DNA of 60,200 bases from Perkinsus chesapeaki (GCA_013115145.1 JAAPAO010000156.1:1-60200), one strand, 5' to 3'; counted from the first letter of the stretch, positions 11,761-22,440 are shown. A program made the numbers and translations. Notes: generated by a model not told the origin, from the sequence alone.

Positions 11761-13284
11761 ATGAAGCGGTGGGGTAAATCAAGTTGCACCATCGTCCCTC
11801 GTATTCGTGTTGTTGTTGTGAGTGTTGTAGCATTGACGGATTTCTCGTCATGAACACATGAAAGTATCTGCGTTGGTCAATTCGGAGTTCCATACTTGAC
11901 ACCCTAGGCATAAGATCGGTCTTATAGGTCAGTCGCCACCTGGTGGGTCTCCGAATGAAACCCTTATTTGAGTACATATGGCTGATAGGCTACTTCTCTA
12001 CTGCCTGCCCTTTGATATTACTCAACAAGTATCAATCGTCAACTCTTGCCCCCCTCCATCATCACATCCTCCAGGCACTTGCTCACCGAACAGGACGTGC
12101 CGACTGCGGTGGTTCTCATTCAGAACACATTCACCATTCTGCTATCGGTGGTCCTTGTGCAAGTGCAATCAACTTGTCATTTCACCTTTGACTCCCCAGT
12201 CGCCTTCTCTGTCGCTCAGTACAGCACTTTCTATTTGCGCAAGATATCTTACGCTTACCAGGTTCACCACGTACATTTTGCCTGCTCTGGTCTGGAGCAT
12301 TTCTCTAACTGTGGGCATGAGGCTCGTTCAAGGCTTTACGATCCCCACGTGAGCTTCCAGTTTGTAAGAGGATAAGTATCTTCCCCTACAGATACATAAT
12401 GACTCGATTTGCAGCTTCGTCTCTGGTTGCCATCGGTGATTGGTATCTTTTCGGCGTAAGACTTTCTTACAGACAGTAAGCCGTCAACCGTGTTGCGATA
12501 CGACATCCCAATAAGGAATGATGAGTGCAGGACTGCTTGCCTTCTATTTCTTATGATCCTCTCCATCGCACAATTCAGCAACGAGGCACGAACGACGGAA
12601 TGGTCTTGGTCCTACAAGCAATACCTTCTACTCGCCGCTTCGAGCGTGAGTAACACGCTCGACTATAGGGGGTTTCCTAATTGCTGCTTGCTACTAGGTC
12701 GTGTTCGTAGCTGACAGTCTTCTGTCAAAGAGAGCGGTGCTTAGGCTTCGAGAGCATCACCAGCAATCTACTTTGGGTATAAATATTATTCAGAATACTC
12801 TCAGCATGCCCATCCTGATCATGTTAGTCATCATTGGCAATGAAATAGGTATAGTTCATCCAGGGACTGTTTGCGGCCTGTCAGCTGATATCAGGCCCCA
12901 TCGTGGCGCTGCTCTCCAGTGCCTTCGAACTGGTACCAGAGGCATTGTATTGGACATGGAAAGCCCTCCTTTCCTGTGGCCTATGCTTTGGCATGTCTGC
13001 AACAACGATAATGATGAATAGCAATTTAACAGCAGCACGTGTATCTATGATGATTAACTTCAACAAGGTTACCTCTGAACCAGCGCTGAGGTTTCTCCGA
13101 GCTTTTTCAGGTCCTGGTGGTCTTGGCATCGATGATCCTGCAACAGCTAGATAGCTCGATGGCGCCCTCTAGTCATATGTCAGATCTCCTTATAGTGGCC
13201 TTAGCGGCGATATCAGGAGTCGTGTTCAGCCTTAACAGTCGTGTGGTGGCCCACCCGCCCAAGAGAATCTTGCTCACCGTCTAA
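11761..13284 (+). CDS. Nucleotide-sugar transporter-like (DMT/TPT superfamily) membrane protein
   Basis: A multi-exon polytopic membrane protein. Readable helices are IWLIGYFSTACPLILLNK (about 11970-12030), AVVLIQNTFTILLSVVLVQ (about 12105-12165), a YILPALVWSISLTVGM segment near 12290, LLLAASSVSNTLD (about 12640), LGINIIQNTLSMPILIMLV (about 12780-12840), ALLSCGLCFGMSATTIMM (about 12970-13020) and a last exon with VLVVLASMILQQL and LLIVALAAISGVVFS, ending at the TAA at 13282-13284. The helix-8 to helix-10 pattern, with MMINFNK joined to VLVVLAS across a short intron, resembles VRG4/GONST-type transporters that import nucleotide sugars into the Golgi. Start position is uncertain (ATG 11713 or 11761). 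Substrate cannot be told from sequence. Confidence 0.55.
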
Positions 13285-13747
13285 CAACTTTATACCATTC
13301 TCATTTTCTCCGTACACAGATCCGAGTTTCTAATTCGTGCAAGGACGCTTCAAAAATCAAGACTCTTGTAGTTCACATGAGTTCGTCTCTGGACCTGTTA
13401 GGAACGAGTATAGATTCGCAGGCGTCCGACTACTTTCGAAGGAGCCTTCGAGGTCATCGAAACTTCCTTGGGCCAGCTCGATGGTGGGTTAGCGTACGGA
13501 AATATTATCACTTGTACCTTGCTGTCCATATTTTCAGAGAATATTGAACCGTAACTTGCATTCATCCTGACTCGTACATCGTTTTAATCGGCGGATTTCA
13601 GGCGAACGAAGTCCTCGTCGTCCAAGCGGAGTCGGAAGTCCGTCCACAATTCAAAGAGCATAAACCACCACGGTACGTTACGTCAATCACACCAGGTAAG
13701 CTCCTTTACCGCCGGGACGTCTACAAAATATCTGTCCGTATGCTCAG

Positions 13748-16252
13748 GCTTGTGGACATATACTGTCGGCAGCTGATGAATATTATCGTGCTGGATATCA
13801 ACAACATGCTCAAAGATTCGCCCAAATTTGCATAGACACTTGCCGAGACTGTCTTTCTTCCGAACAAGGCAATGTTGGTCCTCTACTTGAGACCGAGTTC
13901 CGTGCCTGGCTCTTGCTATGTATGAGTCTCAGCCGAACTGGCCACCACGCTCTGGCGGTCTCTAAAGGCCTTGTGTGTGGCGATTACATTGAGGGATTGC
14001 TGGCTGACGGGGACTCTCAAGAAGGCGCGCTCTGTAGCATGATACGCGACTTATGGGAAGAAGATAGATATGAGGTTCCCACCAAGGATCGACACCATAG
14101 ACGGGCTGAAAGCCGAGTACAGAGCCTTCTGGATAAGAGAAAGACGGAGAGATTAGAGCTAGGTAGCTGCACCAGGCATTTGACGTCATCGTCAGCAACT
14201 ACGTTTGGTTCTACAAACGTGACGCTATTGGGTACGCTCTGGCAACTACTGGGGACTGAAATGAAGCATTGCAACGGTCGACCGTTCAAGCTTGGCGATA
14301 AGCTGGCACGTGAGCTCGTGTACTCGGGATGGGAGCTCATATCTGCTGTGAGCGGGGAGGATAATAAAGACGAACGGCAAGCGCATGCGAACCTTTGCAA
14401 CTTCTTGGAGCAAGAAAGCATCATACCCTATGAAAGGTCGATAGGCCCTGTACGGAAATCTAGGTCGTCATCAAGAACTCGAACGGCCTCTACCGTAGCT
14501 CCGCCATCCACAACAGCATCTGGACTATATTCAAGGCACTCTACAGAAAAATTAGGAAGCCGTGCGGGGCGATTCAGGTATAGACCTGGAACGGATCTCA
14601 CTGGTCAGCGACCAACGACTGTGCTCACAGGACCTAGGCCAAGCACGAACGTGGTACGTAGTACGACTAGACTGCCAAGAGATGAGTCTCGTGATGACAA
14701 CTCCTCCATGGGGGTCCATCACGCTTCGGCTTGCGACACAATGCTTGCCATCACAATCAACAGGGCTTTGATTCGGCGGAACGAAGAATCTCTCAGAGGT
14801 GCGCTCAAGTTTGTCCAGGATCATGGCCGCGAGGGGCGGTTCCAGCTAATGGTGAATCTTATGAGGACCGAGTTACAGACAATAGAACGAGAGGAGGAAA
14901 TTGCTCGCATACGCGAATACCTGGCGGGAATCGGCGACGATGTTGACATGTTTGAGCTTGTAGAAGCAATTGAAGGACTCCCGAGGACGTTGTGGACTTC
15001 ACCTGAACACACTAGTTTATTGCAGCGATTATATAAATGTATAGAGGAGCGTCTGCAAAAAGTCACAGCTAGCCAAAACCCAGATGAGATCCACGGTGCA
15101 CTGACAGAAATGTCACAAGTATTACCAAAAAGTGTGCGTAGCAGCCCGAACGTTATATCAGCGATATCGCGTGCCGAGGAGATCTTCAGCAACTTAACCT
15201 CCCGAAAGAAGTCCGACAGACCATCACTAAGATACGTGATGAGCCGGACACCCAGTCAGGTCCATCAAGACGATGATAACTCCAGCAACGAGGAGGACCC
15301 GAATAGCAACACTGGTGATGAGCGACCAAACACAGAAGTTTACACAGAGGAGATTCTACCGGTAGCGAGAATGGAGAAGCTTGGTCCTGTAGATGGAGTG
15401 AGACTTGCTCTTATGTACAGAATTGGCTCACTCACTAAAGCCTACTACTACTTCTGTGATGACATGAAGAAATTCAAAACGATGAGCCCCTTCAAGTTTA
15501 GAAGAGTACTGGAGCAAGAGCTACTAATCCCGTGGGAGACATGTGCCGGACATTCGGATTTCCGACTGTTTTTCGACGAGTTCGAGCAAGAGAAGAACGG
15601 GGAGATTGGACCGATGGGACTCATTGGATTTGTACCACCTGAGGAGCACGACAGTCCAGATATCGAATGGAAGCGGTATTTGCATAACAAGGCATTGAGC
15701 AACGAACGGTGCGCGAGCATGGTGCTGAATGAGCGCCGTCCTGCTCGCTGGGATAATAAAGAGGAGTTCTTTCATATTATGAATGACCTCGAGAATAGAC
15801 CCGCCACACAAGAGACAATGCTACATGACTTCTGGCGGAATCAGGACAACCTGCTTTCGTGGAAAGAAAGGAAAACTGATATGGCTCGAGAGTTCCGCTC
15901 TAGACGTCTGGCGTCGAAAAAACAGCCGCGTAGAAGTGGAAGGTTGCCCCCGCTCAGCGAGAAAATGTCCCGAGATTTGGTTAGGAAAGCGATGAATGCC
16001 ACCAACGAGAAGACTGCTGAAGAAGAGAGAGTGCTACGGCTTGAAGGTTGTATCAAAGACTTGTACCGATCCCGCAAGGAGCTGGTTGAAGTCACTAAGA
16101 AGCTTAAAAGTGAACTTGAGCCCGCGGATACCGGCCAATTCCGGAACTTCCTTCTCGGTCCATCAGAAGATGGCGCTGATGGAATGAACAGTCCTCAGGG
16201 TATGGGATTTCTTTCGTGCTTAAGCACCGCATTCAGCAAGAGCCAGGCGTGA
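13748..16252 (+). CDS. Large orphan protein with helical repeats and degenerate EF-hand-like segments
   Basis: An uninterrupted exon of about 834 codons, the longest open frame in the window. The frame stays open upstream of ATG 13922 to an acceptor at 13746-13747; a 52-nt GT-AG intron (13696-13747) leads to a further exon, so the gene starts upstream, perhaps near 13378. The first part (ADEYYRAGYQQHAQRFAQIC...ALAVSKGL) looks like a TPR-type helical hairpin. A Ser/Thr/Arg-rich linker follows. Two imperfect 40-50-residue repeats then occur (around ELVEAIEGLPRTLWTSPEH and GALTEMSQVLPKSVRSSPN). Near residues 560-640 a MYRIGSLTKAYYYF...FRLFFDEFEQEKNGEIG stretch resembles an EF-hand pair that has lost most calcium ligands; a similar stretch sits near GTLWQLLGTEMKHCNG. 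The C-terminus is coiled-coil-like and basic. I do not recognise the family. Confidence 0.7.
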   Translation, partial: ACGHILSAADEYYRAGYQQHAQRFAQICIDTCRDCLSSEQGNVGPLLETEFRAWLLLCMSLSRTGHHALAVSKGLVCGDYIEGLLADGDSQEGALCSMIRDLWEEDRYEVPTKDRHHRRAESRVQSLLDKRKTERLELGSCTRHLTSSSATTFGSTNVTLLGTLWQLLGTEMKHCNGRPFKLGDKLARELVYSGWELISAVSGEDNKDERQAHANLCNFLEQESIIPYERSIGPVRKSRSSSRTRTASTVAPPSTTASGLYSRHSTEKLGSRAGRFRYRPGTDLTGQRPTTVLTGPRPSTNVVRSTTRLPRDESRDDNSSMGVHHASACDTMLAITINRALIRRNEESLRGALKFVQDHGREGRFQLMVNLMRTELQTIEREEEIARIREYLAGIGDDVDMFELVEAIEGLPRTLWTSPEHTSLLQRLYKCIEERLQKVTASQNPDEIHGALTEMSQVLPKSVRSSPNVISAISRAEEIFSNLTSRKKSDRPSLRYVMSRTPSQVHQDDDNSSNEEDPNSNTGDERPNTEVYTEEILPVARMEKLGPVDGVRLALMYRIGSLTKAYYYFCDDMKKFKTMSPFKFRRVLEQELLIPWETCAGHSDFRLFFDEFEQEKNGEIGPMGLIGFVPPEEHDSPDIEWKRYLHNKALSNERCASMVLNERRPARWDNKEEFFHIMNDLENRPATQETMLHDFWRNQDNLLSWKERKTDMAREFRSRRLASKKQPRRSGRLPPLSEKMSRDLVRKAMNATNEKTAEEERVLRLEGCIKDLYRSRKELVEVTKKLKSELEPADTGQFRNFLLGPSEDGADGMNSPQGMGFLSCLSTAFSKSQA

Positions 16253-16660
16253 TAATGACAGGGGGGAATCATTGGTTGTTTTAAGTGAATGGTTGTTCCA
16301 TGTCCTATTATTGTGATCTATTATTGAGTTATAAAGATAAAGTCAATTTACGCGTCTAGTAACAACGTGATACACCAGGGTGCGAGATATTACACACAGT
16401 TGTAACTATGAGTTAGCTGCTTGCTAGATGTTACTAACAATCATCTAGACACCTCATGAGACAGTAAAGAGACGTTACTTTCGCTGTACTCTCGATGGCA
16501 TTTCGACTTGGAATAAGTTCTCCCTTCCTTTAATGACAACTTTCATAAAACACAAGCGGGCCTTTTAGGACTAAACCTACTATATTGATGGCACGCATGC
16601 GTCTAATGAGTCACATTGATTCAAAAAAGAACATTATCTTTCTAGCTACTACGAATAAAC
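16253..16660. other. Intergenic spacer, convergent genes
   Basis: About 400 bp between two converging genes. I see no coding frame, RNA or strong repeat here. Confidence 0.6.
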
Positions 16661-17083
16661 TTAGCAGTAATATGGTTCTCCATCGCAATCCTCATCAGTA
16701 GGAGCGAAACATAAAGAGTCATCAGCCTTCTTGATGATACCAAAACACACTTGAGGATCCTGCCACGTCTTGCAGTATGATCCCCACTTAGACATACGAC
16801 ATTGTTCGAGGTTGTTGCATACATCATGGCAAGTTGGTTTAGGTTCTTCCTCTTCAGGGCAGTAGACCGGCATCAAGGTGGTATCATCGCAGCTTTCCTG
16901 CTCGGTAGGCTGGAAGCAATAACCATCGTCTTTATGGTAGAACCCAAAGCAAACACCATTGCTCTTGCAGTAGGAACCGTACTTCGAATTAGCGCAGGCT
17001 TCGTGGGAATCACACATCTCCTGACATGTATTATAAGTGGCAGAGACGCCGATAACATAGGCGATGACGGCGATGGATCTCAT
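16661..17083 (-). CDS. Secreted protein with two tandem cysteine-rich repeats
   Basis: Start chosen at the ATG at 17083 because it begins a signal peptide (MRSIAVIAYVIGVSA). The mature protein is two copies of a roughly 50-residue module joined by an acidic EEEEPKPT linker. Each module reads C-x3-C-x5-C-x2-SK-x-GSYCK, then VCFG, then CF-x-PT and a closing C, so there are seven cysteines at matching positions, plus extra cysteines in the tails. This spacing suggests a disulphide-stabilised extracellular module. I do not know a named domain with this pattern. No intron is required. The open frame extends upstream to 17131, but the upstream residues spoil the signal peptide. Confidence 0.68.
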   Translation of the reverse strand: MRSIAVIAYVIGVSATYNTCQEMCDSHEACANSKYGSYCKSNGVCFGFYHKDDGYCFQPTEQESCDDTTLMPVYCPEEEEPKPTCHDVCNNLEQCRMSKWGSYCKTWQDPQVCFGIIKKADDSLCFAPTDEDCDGEPYYC

Positions 17084-17131
17084 GACAGGAAAAGAGGAGA
17101 AAGACACAGCTGACGAAGCAAGGTAGATCAC

Positions 17132-18316
17132 TCAGTTCACATTAATTACATCAATGCTTCAGTGGCTTATCCGTATCTTCCGTAACGGTTAAAAGATACT
17201 CTACCACGCGCGGGACCGTATCCGAAACGGGTAGATACTCTGCGCGGATGTTGTGAGATGTTGAAGAGTGTTGGATGATGGATCATCACCGATGGTCATG
17301 CTTAATGCTCCTTGATCCTGATCCTTCTATCTTGCCTTCATCTTGGCATGCCTGACCTTTTGTTGCGTGCGAGTATTTTGCGTGCCACTTACAATTGTGT
17401 TTCACGGCCGACGGACGTTATGAAGTCGTCCGTTGGGAACTGGATTGAATTCTTCCGTATTGGTCTATGTCAGACTTGGAGCACCATATTTCAGTTTTGG
17501 ACTCGAAACTCGCCTTCGAGCAGGAATACATTGTTTGAATCGTCCCACGTATTGCTCGTTTGATAAGGAAAGTTTCGATCTGATACCTTCGAACCGGGTT
17601 CGATAATGACCATTTTAACAACTCTTTTTCTGTTATGCATCGGTGAGGAACCACGTTTATGCGTGGAGAAGCTTCAGGGATTCAGCGGGGCCACGGGATG
17701 GATCGACTTTAGCTGTCAATAAGTTGCTGAAATAGCATGCCCGCTCCACACTTCATGTCACGTATATCTCTGTATAACCGAAAAGTCTTGAGGCACGACT
17801 ATGTTCTATACGTAATCCAACTAGTGAAGCATGAGCAAAAAAGTTACTCAGATCGAACCAAGCGGTTGTATCCGTAAGAAGACTCCACGTTTAATGACTT
17901 CTCTACTATGCTGTATCCGCTCGGGATATAGGCGTCAAAGAGACTAATCTTAGTGTGCAAGGCGGTAGATTGGCTGTAGGTAGACCCATTCAAGACTGAC
18001 TAAAGTCGCTTGTCAACAGGTCCTCAAAATCTCGGCAAACCCCCCATGATTCGGCAAAAACCCTGTCATCCAGGACGTGAAACGAGCTCTCCAGGGACCC
18101 TGGCGCCGCTCCATGATCGTAGTGTGTTTGCGTGTAGGAGAGCACACCGTAATCATTACCCCGCGTAGGATTTTTACTAAAAATTTACTAAAAATTTTTT
18201 AGTACTGGGATGTATTGCGAGTCATCATCAACAAACATTTCATCCTTCTCGTGCACCGGTTTCTCGGTATTCTCCCGCGTAGGCGATTGGGTGTCACAGG
18301 CTTATTGTTGAGTAAT
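17132..18316. other. Long intergenic region without recognised gene
   Basis: About 1.2 kb. Only short, uninformative open frames are present. Just upstream of the secreted gene at 18317 there is an A/T-rich direct repeat (TTTACTAAAAAT twice, about 18174-18200), which may be promoter sequence. Confidence 0.5.
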
Positions 18317-18736
18317 ATGACAAAGCTACTTCAACTACTCTCTTTGGTTATCGTTGTGCTCGTTATCCCTGGCTACGCCCAGAACCACACGTTCAAAGGT
18401 GTCTATACTACAAAGGCTTCGGCTCTTACTGTAGAAATTACTTATGATGAGAGTAAACCTCAAACTATGGTCGTATATCTGGAAGACTCCAAGGACAAGC
18501 ATACTTTCAATGTCAAGGCGCGGAAGAATCCACACCATAAGGATAAATATAAATTGGAATGGGAACCGGCCGACCATAAGCTGATGGTCCCCTTCTTGAA
18601 GCGCCTCGAAGAGAAGTACCGCATAGCAATGCATGTTGTAGTCTTCGCTGATAAGTGGGCACAAGCTAGTCTGTACATGTTCGCTAAAAAGGGGGGACCT
18701 CCCCCTCTCCCCTTCGTGCTCAAGCCAGTGTCGTAA
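18317..18736 (+). CDS. Small secreted protein, orphan family member B
   Basis: Start chosen at ATG 18317, which opens a signal peptide (MTKLLQLLSLVIVVLVIPGYA). An upstream ATG at 18215 in the same frame gives a worse N-terminus. The protein is about 139 residues and aligns over its whole length with the product of 381-809 (minus). Shared positions include PGYA, the ITYDES block, YKLEWEP, the RIAMH block, SLYMFAKK and the proline-rich end LPFVLKPVS. No cysteines remain in the mature part, so it is not a disulphide scaffold. Function is unknown. The two copies are about 17.5 kb apart in opposite orientation and clearly diverged, so the duplication is old and both have been kept open. Confidence 0.75.
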   Translation: MTKLLQLLSLVIVVLVIPGYAQNHTFKGVYTTKASALTVEITYDESKPQTMVVYLEDSKDKHTFNVKARKNPHHKDKYKLEWEPADHKLMVPFLKRLEEKYRIAMHVVVFADKWAQASLYMFAKKGGPPPLPFVLKPVS

Positions 18737-19090
18737 AAACCACACGATAACTGGACTAGCCCATCCTAGATGGTACCGATCTGTTTTCATTGTGGCTTAT
18801 CTTCGAGATATCTCCTATTGAGTAGTGTCTATTTCTTTTTTCTTGTACAGACGTGCAGAAGGATGTATGCCCTTACTCTTGGGCTTTTACTCAGTTACCT
18901 AGTTTAGCATTCGGTTGAGAGCTCCGAATTCTCGGTATGAGCAGCATACCATGGTCTCCTGCCGAACTTATGCAAGATAGATCCTGGTCGAATCAGATAG
19001 TAGTTGACTTGCGATCGTAAGTTACGACTCGTAACGAATGGACTTACTTGTGCTCAGCGAGCCAGTGGCGAGCCAAAGAGAGATGAAGTT

Positions 19091-19240
19091 CTAGGTGAAG
19101 TCAATGGCAGGGCTAAACCATCGACTTGAACCTACCGATGATAGCATCGATAGGCATGGCTTCACAGAGGCGAACCGCCTCCACCGAAGGCCACCGAAGA
19201 AGTTATTAACACCGGGTTGGGTGAAGTGCAGATACTCGTC
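19091..19240 (-). pseudogene. Relic of the last exon of a kappa-class GST
   Basis: On the minus strand the frame reads GVNNFFGGLRWRRFASV, which matches KVNMFFGGDRWEQIAHL in the last exon of the intact GST kappa gene just upstream. Only this exon is recognisable; the rest of the surrounding 500 bp has no GST features. It looks like a decayed partial tandem duplicate. Confidence 0.42.
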
Positions 19241-19650
19241 GGAGAAGACTGTGGTCCAGTGAAAGCAAAGGTTCTTGACTCTGATACCAGTGAGACCAAT
19301 GTATCGATATGCTGCTTGACCCATTGTTGGTCGCAAATCCCACTCTAGACGACTTGCCCACGGTTATATTGTGAACGACTATATATCCGATCGTGTGGTA
19401 TACACCTGGTATACACCATCGCATGCAGAGTCCGCCCACTACTGCTAATCGCAATAGCGTCCATGACTCAGAATATAGCAGCTCTTTTACGGCTATGGTG
19501 TTATAGGGTAGACAGGATAATCTGGCGTGAAGTCTCCCAACATTCCGTTGGATTTGTTCAACTCGAGACTGTTCATGACCGGAGAAATATGCCAACGTTA
19601 GGTTTAGAAACACGCACGCAGCTAAGCACAAGTACTTATCGTAGTGATCA

Positions 19651-20604
19651 TTAAAGTCGACTGATGCATGGGCCCTCCCTGCCAGAGGGATTCACGCCGT
19701 GATAGTCAAAGTTCAATAGATGAGCGATTTGCTCCCACCGATCTCCACCAAAGAACATGTTAACCTTACCACACACGTGGACGACAAATGAAGGTGATCC
19801 GAATATGTGGTGCTTCTGAGCATTCAATAACTTAACGAGGATACCGTCACTCACTTCTATTGCTTCTTTAGTCGAGTTCATAAGATCCGCTTTTCCCACT
19901 GATTTCGACTCTTCGATCAACGCATCACCGGCCCCAGTGCTTAGACCAGCGTCCTTACACAGCTTCTGTAAGAAGGTGTTATCTACCAGAGGAGAAGACC
20001 TTATAATAATACAGTGAACCGTGAATTATCTCTTCAAGACTTGATTTCCTACTTATTTCGATAAAGTTGTTCTGGAAGTCCCTAAGACTCCTATCCTCCC
20101 ACAGAGCCCTGAAGGCAGATTCAGTCAGCTTCTCCTTGATCTCTGCGTTCGGTGCAGCGGCCAATAACCTTCACATTGACTATTGTTCTAGAAATGCCTT
20201 AACAGGCTCACCGCTGAACTTGAAGGATCTGACCTGCGACTTGCGAGAAGAAGTTTGTCGGCACAGGAAGCAGTGGAACCTTGAGCATATGAGCGGCTCG
20301 CCTGGAAACGAATAGAGATTCTATCACAGCTGAGAGAGTCGCTGTACTTGAGATCCTCCATCATAAATATTGATTTATTGGGTACAACGGCTGGAGGACG
20401 ATTGCCGCTCCCTTTCATAATACCGCCCAAGAAGACAGGACGGAGTACGACTTCAAGATCCCATATAGTGCCTGAGTTAATACTGTACTGACGTATATTA
20501 AGGTTAGCCTTACGATATTGCTTGAGAGTTTGCCAAGCGAGATAGGTATAAGGCGACACAACGTCATAGAAGAACTCGACCTTGATCTTACCGGGTGGAA
20601 CCAT
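19651..20604 (-). CDS. GSTK1: Glutathione S-transferase kappa / DsbA-like thioredoxin-fold protein
   Basis: Starts at ATG 20604 with KVEFFYDVVSPYTYLAW, the thioredoxin-fold N-terminus in which the Ser of SPY is the glutathione-activating residue of the kappa class. NLNI joins to LVLRPVFLGG across a 42-nt intron (GTCAGT...GAAG), restoring the family's LRPxFLGG block. GSGNRPPAVVPNK follows. The last exons carry STKEAIE joined to KHHIFGSPSFVVHV across a 39-nt intron, then MFFGGDRWEQIAHLL, and stop at 19651. The FGSPSFVVH segment holds the conserved cis-proline. In animals this class sits in mitochondria and peroxisomes; the C-terminus here (SRL) resembles a weak peroxisomal signal, which I note only as inference. 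Confidence 0.82.
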
Positions 20605-20914
20605 TGAAATGGATAAATCAATTGGTGTTGAAAAGTAGTGGCAGAATCGTTATAGTGGCGTTAGAGTGATGGCAAATGTCGTCCAAGCAACATAATTAAC
20701 GTTATAACTATAAACACAAGACAAGGAGGAGTTGCCGCATATACCTTATACGCTTATTATTATCGTCATCATAGTAAAACTCTTAAGCGATCATCAGCTT
20801 CATTACCCACTCACAGTCAATGTAAGAAGGCGGTCTTGAAAGATCGCAAAAAAGACTACTACTAATCATCATCACATACTCATCATAAGAATAATAAGAA
20901 TAGCCTTATTAGGC
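20605..20914. other. Intergenic spacer
   Basis: About 300 bp of A/T-rich sequence between two minus-strand genes. It holds the GST promoter region and the 3' end of the RRM gene; no gene seen. Confidence 0.5.
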
Positions 20915-21905
20915 TTACTGTACGAACTTGTCCTCGCGCACAAGTAGCTTGCGGCCTTCGAACTCGTACTCGTTAAATTTCTCTGACAGTTGAGAACAGG
21001 TCAAAGTTTACGGTACAAGAAACATTCTGCCTTACCAATAGCCTTCGTAGAGCTATCTTCATCCTCAAACAGAACGGTAGCGAATCCCTTGGATCGACCA
21101 TCCCAATTCTCAGCGATATCAACGCGGATTACTTCACCACATTCACGGAAAAGATCTTTAAGATCTTGCCAAGCTGTCCTCCATGGTAACTAATATATAT
21201 AATTATTAAATAATTAATAATTAAGTAATTACATTTCCAACATAAACAAGCCTTCCTTTATCACGTGGTCCAACACGTAAAGGTCTTAAGCCACCTTTAC
21301 CTTTGAATCCTTTAAAACCTTTACCCTTACCGGCAGCTGCTAATAACAATAATATATTATTAAATTAATAATAAACTTACGATATCCCCAATCATTTCCC
21401 CAATCCCAATATCCTTTTCCTTTACCCTTCCCCTTCCCTTTCCCTTTACCCTTCCCCTTGCCACCTTTACCACCGCGTGGAGAGCCTACAACAGAAAAGC
21501 GTTTTTGGCGGGATTGATCGCGCTGATCCTACCGTTTTCGGACCTTGGCTTTGCGGGGCCGCGGTCTTCTCTAACGAATATCTGCCTTTCGCCTAACTTG
21601 GTATCGTTCATTTCCTCGATAGCCTTCTCAACCGAGCTGGCATCTTTGAATTCAACGATTCTAATAATATAATAAGGATGCTGTTATTTATGTTGTATTG
21701 ATGATGATAGCCATTACCCGCATCCTTTAGATTTACCATCATGCCTTGTAAGTATCTCAACAGATACAACTGGACCAACCTTCTTCATATAATCACCAAG
21801 CTCATCCTCAGTGGTCTAAATTAGTTATATAAATATTATTTATAATATTATTATTACCGTCCAATCAAGATTACCAACATAAACACACTTATCCTGCGAT
21901 GCCAT
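20915..21905 (-). CDS. Two-RRM, GK-rich RNA-binding protein, copy 1
   Basis: Starts at ATG 21905. RRM1: RNP2 CVYVGNLDW, then a 60-70-nt A/T-rich intron, and RNP1 KSKGCG joined to RIVEF across a second intron. After VREDRGP an intron leads to GSPRGGKGGKG and a run of alternating Gly-Lys, ending YWDWGNDWGYR. RRM2: RNP2 LVYVGN, a further A/T-rich intron, RNP1 RSKGFATVLF, last exon KFNEYEFEGRKLLVRED, stop at 20915. The architecture resembles SR-like or Hrp1/GBP2-type RNA-binding proteins. It is the mirror-image partner of the gene at 29959-30950; exons and introns are almost identical over most of the length, but the segment after RRM1 and the last intron and exon differ. Both copies are open, so both are probably expressed. 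Confidence 0.82.
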
Positions 21906-21967
21906 ACTTCCTTTTATTATAAGTTATCCGCTACAACGGCTGACAGTCCACGGGACGCCACGTTAAG
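20915..21967 (-). repeat. Inverted repeat arm 1 (RRM gene and its 5' flank)
   Basis: Reverse complement of 29898-30950. Identity begins abruptly at CTTAACGTGGCGTCCCG (about 21967 here, 29898 there), upstream of the start codon, and includes introns that should drift freely. Two internal segments are not shared: about 21480-21560 and about 20915-21040. Confidence 0.85.
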
Positions 21968-22440
21968 CAAATAAAACGCCTACAACGACACGTAATTCCG
22001 CACTGCGGAAGGACCATTGAAGGAGGAGCACCGGCGACCGTGCAACGCCACCGGCGTCTTGCAATAGAGACATTGCAAGTGCAGACAAGTTTGCAAGATT
22101 GATAAAGTCACGCGCCGCGAAATGTGTGCGGAGGTGTTAGTCAGCGTCGCCTGTGAATAGAGCCGATATCATTAGTCATGTCAAGTGCGCATTCTTCCGT
22201 ATCCAACTCTCAAGGCCATACAGAGGAGTAAGTGCTTATATATTGATTTGGAGATATTGCAACTGGAACTTTTCCGAGTTATGACACTCGTTCGAAGCAC
22301 TATTGACAATACGATAAACAATAAATCTTTCACCTTACGAAAGGTACCTTAACAAGCCTTAAGAACTCTATCCGATCAATAGGCTGGTATTCTCCCTGAC
22401 TTCCATTCGTCTGGCACGCGGAGAATACTCGAGATGTTCA
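21968..22440. other. Divergent promoter region
   Basis: About 470 bp between the RRM gene (minus) and the PDZ gene (plus). No gene seen. A short upstream ATG at 22433 opens a small frame overlapping the PDZ start. Confidence 0.45.
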
